Part shown: positions 26,350 to 32,462 of the stretch, piece by piece
Layout of the letters: every line of letters begins with the position of its first letter
Position numbering within the stretch: the stretch's first letter is position 1
From: Saprospiraceae bacterium
GTDB taxonomy: Bacteria > Bacteroidota > Bacteroidia > Chitinophagales > Saprospiraceae
Length of the DNA stretch: 64,000 bases
Direction: 5' to 3'
NCBI GenBank assembly: GCA_029262995.1
Contig: JAJCYH010000004.1
Coordinates: 62,001 to 126,000 of the forward strand
Notes under the pieces: generated by a model
What the model was told of the DNA's origin: nothing
The model's database searches: none
Seen by the model: the letters and a program-made list of their open reading frames with translations, nothing else
Program-made: the position numbers and the translations under genes

Positions 26350-27560
26350 TGACCTTCAACATATTTTTTTAGGTATTCAAAAGGAGGGTTCAATGCTCCA
26401 TTTTGACATATTGTTGCTCGGTCCAATAGAGTGCTTTGCTCTTTGTCAAGTTCAGGAAGCACATTATCAATAAACATTTCTCCAAAAGCTTCAGAGGCAT
26501 CACGAGGCAATTCATTGGGAAGGTTATCAATTGTCATCATATCAACTACACCTGGTAGGTGAGCTTCTGTTTCCGTACCTAATTTTGGGTCGTAGCCATA
26601 AATCGGATCTTTTATTGTAGTAGCTCTTAGTGTTGATGGGATAGAAGATACCGGGGCGATGTCACAGGTTACATCTGCAATAACTTGTATGTTAAAACTC
26701 TCTTTGGACATATTTTTTCTAGTGAAAAAGGCAGGCGCTTTATTATCCCAGTAAATTCCATTGATGAATATATCTGCTTGTTTAGAGAAGTGGTGGAAAA
26801 TGCTTTCATAGTCTAGAGGGTTGTCATAGAAATCCTGAACATGATCATATACTTTTCCATCTTTTCTAGCGGCATAGTAAAAGCTGTTGATTTGAGTATA
26901 AACTGGATAATCAAAGTCGCTCCTAAAAAAGTCTAATGCGCCGACACGTTTTATATTCATGTCATCTAGGACTTTTGTGGCACCGTAAGCTACACGACCG
27001 GTTCCAGATACCACGATCTTGATGGCTGGAATTCCAATTTTTTTATAGGTTTCCTTGATGGCTTTATAGTCTTTGGATTGATACATTCTTGGTAAATCTA
27101 TCAGTCCTGTTCTTTTGCCATAGGTCCAGATGCTATTATGGGCACCTACCATCCCTGCGAATTTTCCGAAAGCGATTAGCCTTTGATTATCATCGTTTGT
27201 GATTACTTCATAATCGATAAGTTTGATTTTTCTGTCGATGGCGGTTTTAAGAAGGTTTCGGTTGTATGGCTGTTCTTTTATGGTATGAGAGAAGAAGAAG
27301 TAGGTTTTTTGTGGGATTAGATTGCTGATCGGTACTTCTTTGACGCCAATCATGATATCAAAATCCTCAATTTCTTCTACTATAGGAATGCCTTGTTCTT
27401 TAAACTCATCATCAGAAAATGCTCTTACCTTGGAGGATTGTACACTTATATCATATCCTTTATCGATCAAGGATTTACATTGATGTGGTGTAAGGACTAC
27501 GCGTGAATCACTAGGCGATTTATCTTCTCTGATTAGGACAATCTTTTGGTTATTTAGCAT
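26346..27560 (-). CDS. NAD(P)-dependent dehydrogenase of the alanine/saccharopine dehydrogenase family
   Basis: The 404-residue protein (start MLNNQKIVLIREDKSPSDSR at 27560; the frame is open to 27590) has the AlaDH/PNT N-terminal domain, with RVVLTPHQCKSLIDKGYDIS, and a Rossmann segment, AIKIVVSGTGRVAYGATKVL, near residue 190. The pattern resembles lysine-forming saccharopine dehydrogenases and related Bacteroidota proteins usually annotated only as NAD(P)-dependent oxidoreductases. The substrate cannot be fixed from sequence. It stands alone, convergent with ccsBA, and has a short G+A-rich repeat upstream of its start. Confidence 0.75.
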   Translation of the reverse strand: MLNNQKIVLIREDKSPSDSRVVLTPHQCKSLIDKGYDISVQSSKVRAFSDDEFKEQGIPIVEEIEDFDIMIGVKEVPISNLIPQKTYFFFSHTIKEQPYNRNLLKTAIDRKIKLIDYEVITNDDNQRLIAFGKFAGMVGAHNSIWTYGKRTGLIDLPRMYQSKDYKAIKETYKKIGIPAIKIVVSGTGRVAYGATKVLDDMNIKRVGALDFFRSDFDYPVYTQINSFYYAARKDGKVYDHVQDFYDNPLDYESIFHHFSKQADIFINGIYWDNKAPAFFTRKNMSKESFNIQVIADVTCDIAPVSSIPSTLRATTIKDPIYGYDPKLGTETEAHLPGVVDMMTIDNLPNELPRDASEAFGEMFIDNVLPELDKEQSTLLDRATICQNGALNPPFEYLKKYVEGH

Positions 27561-27603
27561 GTGGACAAATGTATTGAAAATTATTATCAAATCACCTTCC
27601 TCT

Positions 27604-27688
27604 TCCTCACCCCTCAGCCCTCACCCCTCAGCCTTCACCCCTCAGTCCTCACCCTTCACCCCTCAGTCCTCACTTTTCACTTTTCAGT
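27604..27688. repeat. Degenerate short tandem repeat, unit about TCACCCCTCAGYCC
   Basis: The region between the minus-strand dehydrogenase and tmRNA contains about five imperfect tandem copies of a 14-nt C-rich and T-rich unit (TCACCCCTCAG followed by YCC), degrading at its right end to CACTTTTCACTTTTCAG. Its base composition is unlike the AT-rich surroundings. It lies 44 nt upstream of the dehydrogenase start. It may be a slippage-prone spacer. No gene is seen in it. Confidence 0.8.
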
Positions 27689-27791
27689 CTTTTTTAATTA
27701 GTATTAAGTCAATTTTTCAAATTAGGGAACCATATTTACAGTCACTCCGTTATATTTGTTCTTGCTTAGCGCAAAACGATCTTTAATATAT

Positions 27792-28180
27792 GGGGCCGAA
27801 CGGTATTGACAGGAGAGAATTCTTGTACGTAAGCATGTCGGAGAACTGATCATTTACTTCGTTCAAATGATGATCAAACAATAATTGGCGACAACAGATT
27901 CGCATTAGCAGCCTAATTTAGAATTAGCATTGCTTTTTGCACTTGATAAGACGATGTCTGATAGTTTTATCTATGGTGTATAATGAGAGATATACTAAGG
28001 GTATATCATTCAGACTAGGAGGGTAGGTGCTTTGACTATTCGCTGAAATTAATGAAGATAAGCTTAGGGTTGGTTGCTTGTACACCTGCTCGAAGACGAA
28101 AATTCAAGAACAAGCTATGCATGTAGAAAGCTTATAAGCGCTTTGTCTGGACCAGGGTTCGAATCCCTGCGGCTCCACCA
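27792..28180 (+). ncRNA. ssrA: Transfer-messenger RNA (tmRNA, SsrA)
   Basis: tmRNA rescues stalled ribosomes and tags the unfinished protein for proteolysis. The 5' end GGGGCCG pairs over 7 bp (one G-U) with CGGCTCC before the encoded ACCA at 28177-28180. The T-arm GGTTCGAATCCC is present at 28156-28167. The tag reading frame at 27887-27916 encodes GDNRFALAA and then TAA, close to the ALAA-ending tags of Bacteroidota. Length is 389 nt. It is followed by a rho-independent terminator. Confidence 0.95.
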
Positions 28181-28213
28181 GAGAATCAATTTTTCAGAGG
28201 AATAAAAAAAAAT

Positions 28214-28255
28214 AGCTGTAAATAAGAGCTTGCTCAGATATTTACGGCTTTTTTT
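28214..28255 (+). terminator. Rho-independent terminator of tmRNA
   Basis: The stem AGCTGTAAATA pairs with TATTTACGGCT (one G-U wobble), with a smaller GAGC/GCTC pairing inside the loop, and is followed by a run of T. It begins 34 nt after the CCA end of tmRNA and is well placed to end that transcript. Confidence 0.8.
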
Positions 28256-28297
28256 AATTCAATTCGATAGAATTGGAAGAATTGATTTTGACCTTGT

Positions 28298-28368
28298 TCG
28301 CAATCGGGATGGACGAAGTCAATCCCTGCGCAGTGTCCAAAAGGCGCAGTCCTTTGGAGCTCCACCTT
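28298..28368 (+). repeat. 71-bp REP-like element, copy 1
   Basis: This element recurs at 30619-30689 in the same orientation with only about three to four differences. Each copy can form two hairpins: GGGAT with ATCCC, and TCCAAAAGG with CCTTTGGA. A GGAGCTCC palindrome follows. The two copies bracket the hipBST module. The element is G+C-richer than its surroundings and has no coding logic, so it is probably a dispersed palindromic repeat. It partly resembles the tRNA-like 3' end of tmRNA but only over short stretches. Confidence 0.75.
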
Positions 28369-28405
28369 CGCTCTCCGAAGCTCTGAAAGAGCAAAGGAGA
28401 GCATC
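28366..28405 (+). repeat. 40-bp palindromic repeat, copy 1
   Basis: An identical 40-bp sequence occurs at 28524-28563. It begins CTTCGCTCTCCGAAGCTC and ends GAGCAAAGGAGAGCATC. The outer arms GCTCTCC/GGAGAGC and inner arms CTC/GAG form a hairpin. It directly abuts the end of the 71-bp element. Confidence 0.85.
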
Positions 28406-28523
28406 GCTCTGAATAGCCAAATTTTATGACATTTGTTTAAATGAAAATAATGGCAAAGGAGAGCACACAATATCTTCCATATAATGATACATTTTTCGGA
28501 GAGCTTCGGCGGAGACCTCCACA

Positions 28524-28563
28524 CTTCGCTCTCCGAAGCTCTGAAAGAGCAAAGGAGAGCATC
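28524..28563 (+). repeat. 40-bp palindromic repeat, copy 2
   Basis: This is an exact second copy of the palindromic element at 28366-28405, in the same orientation, 158 bp downstream. It is preceded by GAGCTTCGGCGGAG, whose GAGCTTCGG can also pair with CCGAAGCTC inside the repeat, so alternative foldings exist. Confidence 0.85.
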
Positions 28564-28884
28564 ATCCTTCTCAGAATTTTAAGGATGGTATGATTAGCAT
28601 AGAAAACTCCATTCCTTGACCTACGAAGTATTAGACCTTTAGGTCTAACGAAGGCGGTTCAATTTTCATGAAATTGTTTACATCTTACCATAATATTTAT
28701 GCCTATCAAAAAGGATTGAAGCTTATTCTAAATTAGGTAATTGTGAAGCGAATAGAAGAATTAGATCAAGTTCAGTACGTGTATCTTCTTAAATGTTCTA
28801 ATGCTTTTAACATCAATCCAGTTTAGCTTTTAATTTGTTAAATACAGTTGCTTATATGTTTTCCTTTTTAGAATTGATTATTAT
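28564..28884. other. Non-coding stretch between palindromic repeats and hip operators
   Basis: I see no convincing gene here. It holds an 18-bp perfect inverted repeat, TTAGACCT-TT-AGGTCTAA, at 28631-28648. Around 28680-28800 there are short open stretches that may be remnants of a coding sequence, but no family could be recognised. Composition becomes strongly AT-rich towards the operator array. Confidence 0.5.
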
Positions 28885-29065
28885 ATTATATGCAATTACA
28901 TATAATATTTTTATTTTGTCAATAATTATATGTTAATGAATATAAAGTGCTAATATTTAGATAAATTATACGTAATGGCATATAATTTGTTTAATTTATT
29001 AAAATTGTATGTAATTACATATAATTGCATTAAACATATATAAATAATACTTAAATGCATATAAT
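28885..29065 (+). promoter_or_regulatory. Array of five operator-like palindromes upstream of hipB
   Basis: Five 22-bp boxes with consensus ATTATATG-N6-CATATAAT start at 28885, 28925, 28965, 29004 and 29044, spaced 40, 40, 39 and 40 bp. Box 1 has both arms perfect. Boxes 3 and 4 have a perfect right arm and 7 of 8 in the left. Box 2 has a perfect left and 6 of 8 in the right. Box 5 has a perfect right arm overlapping the hipB start codon and 5 of 8 in the left. By analogy with E. coli hipBA, these are likely HipB binding sites for autoregulation. Confidence 0.75.
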
Positions 29066-29297
29066 GAAAAGATTGGCAGAATTTGTAAAAGAAAGAAGAA
29101 AGTATGTTGATCTAAATCAAGATGAATTTGCTGACAGAGCTGGAGTAGCACTTACTGTAATTAGGAAAATAGAACAGGGTAAAACTAATTTAAACTTGGA
29201 TAAAGTAAATCAGGTGTTAAAAATGTTTGGTCATGAAATGGCCCCTGTTAAAATAAAAGACTTAGAAAATAATGAGACAAGCGGAAATATATTATAA
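29064..29297 (+). CDS. hipB: HipB-like antitoxin / repressor (XRE-type HTH)
   Basis: The 77-residue protein (from MKRLAEFVKERRKYVDLNQD) is a single XRE-family helix-turn-helix: DEFADRAGVALTVIRKIEQG followed by LNLDKVNQVLKMFGHEM, a form typical of HipB-related proteins. An ATG at 29055 could add three residues. The ATG at 29064 is preferred because it aligns with the usual N-terminus. It overlaps the next gene by 26 nt. It probably represses its own operon through the upstream box array and joins the toxin complex. The gene symbol is by analogy. Confidence 0.8.
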   Translation: MKRLAEFVKERRKYVDLNQDEFADRAGVALTVIRKIEQGKTNLNLDKVNQVLKMFGHEMAPVKIKDLENNETSGNIL

Positions 29298-29604
29298 AGA
29301 CAAGTTGGCTGGAATATTGACCGAAGAAGATGACGGCGACTATGTATTTGAATACTCAGATGAGTATGTAGAGCAAAACAAGGAAAAATTTATAACTTTT
29401 ACAATGCCTGTTAGACGTGAACCTTACCGAGACAAAAGACTATTTCCAGTATTTGAAGGTTTAATACCAGAGGGTTGGCTATTAAATATCGCATCGAAAA
29501 ACTGGAAGATAAATAAATCGGATAGGATGGGTTTACTACTGAACTGTTGTAGAAACTGTATAGGTGCATTAAAGGTAATACCAAGAGAAACCAATGAAGA
29601 ATAA
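29272..29604 (+). CDS. hipS: HipS-like protein: HipA N-terminal subdomain as a separate gene
   Basis: The 110-residue protein corresponds to the N-terminal (couple_hipA) subdomain of HipA: AEIYYKDKLAGILTEEDDGD, a middle ITFTMPVRREPYRDKRLFPV, and FEGLIPEGWLLNIASKNWKI. In HipBST systems this piece is a separate gene, and the small HipS protein is the antitoxin that blocks the HipT kinase. It overlaps hipB by 26 nt and hipT by 11 nt, so the three are translationally coupled. The assignment follows from domain content and gene order. Confidence 0.78.
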   Translation: MRQAEIYYKDKLAGILTEEDDGDYVFEYSDEYVEQNKEKFITFTMPVRREPYRDKRLFPVFEGLIPEGWLLNIASKNWKINKSDRMGLLLNCCRNCIGALKVIPRETNEE

Positions 29605-30586
29605 GTGTTTATATTGCTGCAAGGAGTTAGAAGGTAGTGCAAACTACCATAAAGAATGTATGAAAGAATTCTTCGGGACTGAGGAAGAGCCACTTTTAGA
29701 GTATACATTGGATAAAATGGTGGAGTTAGCTAAGAATGTTGTTGAGCGAAGCATATCAGTTCCTGGCGTACAAGCAAAGTTATCTATGTCACTGGTAAGC
29801 GAAGCTGTTGAAACATCAGATAAGAGATTGACAATTGTTAGTGCATTGGGTGGAAACTACATTCTAAAACCACCAACAAAAGAGTTCCCTGAGATGACTG
29901 CAAATGAGCATATTACAATGCTTCTTGCTAGAGAAATGGAGATACAAACCGTTCCTTCAAGTTTGATACGGTTAAGGTCGGGTGAGCTTGCATATATTAC
30001 TAAAAGAGTTGATAGAGATGACTCTGGTATAGAAAACCACATGCTAGATATGTTTCAAATAACGGAAGCAGTTGATAAATACAAGAGTTCATGCGAGAAA
30101 ATTGCTAAGGCAGTTATTAATTACTCAGATATTTCAGGGTTGGATACAGTTAGATTATTAGAGCTGTTAATATTCTCATTTCTAACAGGCAATAATGATA
30201 TGCATCTTAAAAACTTTTCACTAATTAACAGTCCTTTAGGATGGCAATTGTCTCCTGCATATGACCTACTAAATGTGACTATTATTCTACCTGAAGATAA
30301 TGAGGAGTTAGCACTAAGTTTGGAAGCAAAGAAACGTAAACTATCTAAACAGCACTTTGACAAATTAGGTAAATCAATGGGATTATCGGAAAAGCAAATT
30401 GATAATATTCACAATAGGTTCAAAGACTATAGTTCACACGCGATTGATATTATTTCAAAGTCATTCTTGTCACCTCAAATGCAGGAACGCTATTCAGATT
30501 TACTTAAGTCAAGATATGTTAGGCTATATGGAAATATATTCGATGAAGAGTCTCTGAAGATGCCCAAAGGTAATATATTTGTGTAA
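29594..30586 (+). CDS. hipT: HipT-like Ser/Thr kinase toxin
   Basis: The 330-residue protein lacks the HipA N-terminal subdomain but has the kinase core. The N-terminus has a probable zinc knuckle (CLYC at 5-8, then H19 and C22). The Gly-rich loop contains ERSISVPGVQAK with a SIS motif at 53-55, the autophosphorylation motif of HipT proteins. The catalytic segment is TGNNDMHLKNFSLI (Asp202) and the metal-binding segment SPAYDLLN (Asp224). E. coli HipT phosphorylates tryptophanyl-tRNA synthetase, but the target here is unknown. It is last in the hipB-hipS-hipT operon. Confidence 0.82.
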   Translation: MKNKCLYCCKELEGSANYHKECMKEFFGTEEEPLLEYTLDKMVELAKNVVERSISVPGVQAKLSMSLVSEAVETSDKRLTIVSALGGNYILKPPTKEFPEMTANEHITMLLAREMEIQTVPSSLIRLRSGELAYITKRVDRDDSGIENHMLDMFQITEAVDKYKSSCEKIAKAVINYSDISGLDTVRLLELLIFSFLTGNNDMHLKNFSLINSPLGWQLSPAYDLLNVTIILPEDNEELALSLEAKKRKLSKQHFDKLGKSMGLSEKQIDNIHNRFKDYSSHAIDIISKSFLSPQMQERYSDLLKSRYVRLYGNIFDEESLKMPKGNIFV

Positions 30587-30618
30587 CTACCTGATAGACA
30601 TATAATTAAAAATTGAGA

Positions 30619-30689
30619 TCGCAATAGGGATGGACGAAGTCAATCCCAGCGCAATGTCCAAAAGGCGCAGTCCTTTGGAGCTCCACCTT
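30619..30689 (+). repeat. 71-bp REP-like element, copy 2
   Basis: This is the second copy of the element at 28298-28368, in direct orientation, 32 bp after the hipT stop. Both hairpins (GGGAT/ATCCC and TCCAAAAGG/CCTTTGGA) are retained despite the base differences. The rest of 30587-30913 is AT-rich, and I see no gene in it. Confidence 0.75.
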
Positions 30690-30913
30690 TTACATTTCCA
30701 GATTCATACAGATTTTATAATATAGAATGTAAATCATTAGTTTACAAGAATATACCTTTTAAATTCAATCAATTGGTCCTAGTTTTGAAGACTCCTTTTT
30801 AACAGTTTGCTCATACCTTTGGTATACTTGACTTAATTCAATGATAGGCAACAGTTACTTTAATATATGTATCTTAGAAACATATCTATAAAATCAGGTA
30901 GATTCTAAAATTG

Positions 30914-32386
30914 ATGCATTATTATTTATTAATCATTAGCTTTCTTTCGTTAGTTGATATTTCAGCTCAAGAGTCATGTGCATTCGATTGGTACAATGAA
31001 ATGATAATAAGTGATTCACAATTAAGTGGAAGCAGAGGAAGTTTGGAGAACTTATATGCTACCTCAAGTGATGACAATAACCTTAAATCAAGTGAAGGAG
31101 ATATTTCCCTACCAGTGGTATTTCATATTATTCATAATAATGGTACAGAGAACATAAGTGATTCAGATATATTTCGGTCGTTCGACTTTATGAACGAAGC
31201 ATTTTCAAACATAGGGTCATATTATTCAGATACAGGGTATAATACTAAAATCAGTTTTTGCATGGCTCAAAGAGATACCTTAGGAGAATTCTTCAATGGT
31301 ATTGTAAGACATGAATCTTCCTTTACTGATATGAGTAATGGAGTGAGTCATGATATGATTAGTTCATTAGCCTATTATAATCCACTTGAATACATCAATA
31401 TTAGAATAATGAAAGAGGTCTGTGGACAGAATTGCGAAGAAGTTGCGGGCTATGCGGTAAATGCATTTCCTGCATATTCTTACAAAAATTGCATTGTTAT
31501 AGAATATGAGGCTTTAAGCAGTGGATCATGGGATGCAAGTTCCCTTGTTCACGAAATGGGACACTTTCTTGGTCTGTTGCATCCTTTTTATGACGGATGC
31601 AAAAATGATAATTGTTTAGTGGATGGTGATGGGGTTTGTGACACACCTCCTGATTCCAGAAGCACTATTACCCATTGCCAAGTACTGGTTAATTCCTGTT
31701 CCACTGATGAAGATGATTTGACAAATAATAATCCATTTTGACCATTGGCATTGGGAGGGATAGGTGACCAGAATGATTTGGGTGATAACTTCATGGAATA
31801 TGCCTTCAGGGAATGTAGGATAAATTTTACATTAGGACAATCTGATAGGATGCATTTTTATATTGATAACTTTTGGAACATGCTTACTAGTAGCTTTGCA
31901 TGCTTTCTTTCTTGTGAATCTCCAGCTTATGCAAATTTTACACTTGATTCAGAATGTATAGGGATAGGTGCTTTGCTGAATGTTAAAAACCTCTCAAATC
32001 AGTATACGTCACAGGAATGGATTATTAACGATCTTGTAATATCTACTGATCAGAATTTTAATTTTCAATTTGATACTGAAGGAGATTGGTACAAAACTGA
32101 AGAGATTATTTGGACTTCGTATACAAACATTGTAGGCTGTGATAGTACAATCTTAAAAGACTTAGAAGTTCAACCCCTTTTCCATTCAACAAATAGTATA
32201 GATAACTGTGAAGGTGATTCAATATACCTATATGGACAGTACTACTCCAATGAAGGCTTACTTGATTTCCATTTTACATCAGTTAATGGATGTGATAGTA
32301 TTGAATCCTATGTCCTAAATCAACTTGAAATAATTGAATTTAATGAATGGTCAATTCAAATTCAAACCTCAGCTTTTGTTGTTTAG
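30914..32386 (+). pseudogene. M43 (pappalysin-like) secreted metalloprotease broken by an in-frame TGA
   Basis: The frame begins with a signal peptide (MHYYLLIISFLSLVDISAQ) and reaches the zinc site SLVHEMGHFLGLLHPF near residue 213, then Cys-rich segments of the M43 family. A TGA at 31739-31741 interrupts it after NNPF. The same frame continues with GGIGDQNDLGDNFMEYAFRE, which holds the Met-turn, and a C-terminal part with repeated CDS motifs to 32386. A single G-to-A change of a Trp codon would explain the stop. The C-terminus also lacks the T9SS sorting domain common in such proteins. It is probably inactive. An assembly error is the alternative. Confidence 0.8.
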
Positions 32387-32462
32387 GATTGGCCTAGCTT
32401 CGGAATTTCATTTGAACTTATTATGATTCTTTCCTTTATCATTGCATGTAAAAGCTATATTG

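Noticed and set aside
27604-27688. CRISPR array or coding low-complexity protein
   Set aside because: The repeats are too short and contiguous for CRISPR, and the open frame across them has a meaningless Ser/Pro-rich composition.
28156-28368. tmRNA 3' end duplicated as an attachment site
   Set aside because: The 71-bp element shares only short matches with the tmRNA end, and no integrase gene is present.
28230-28524. Open frames on both strands within the repeat cluster
   Set aside because: They consist mostly of palindromic repeat sequence and have no start signal or family resemblance.
28685-28860. Possible decayed coding sequence
   Set aside because: A few short open stretches were seen, but no frame could be linked to a known family.
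28885-29065. CRISPR array
   Set aside because: The 40-bp periodicity comes from imperfect AT-rich palindromes with similar spacers next to an HTH gene. There are no cas genes, and the boxes fit operators better.
31739-31741. TGA as a recoded Trp or selenocysteine codon
   Set aside because: TGA is used as a normal stop in many genes here, and no selenocysteine insertion hairpin was recognised. A nonsense mutation is simpler.
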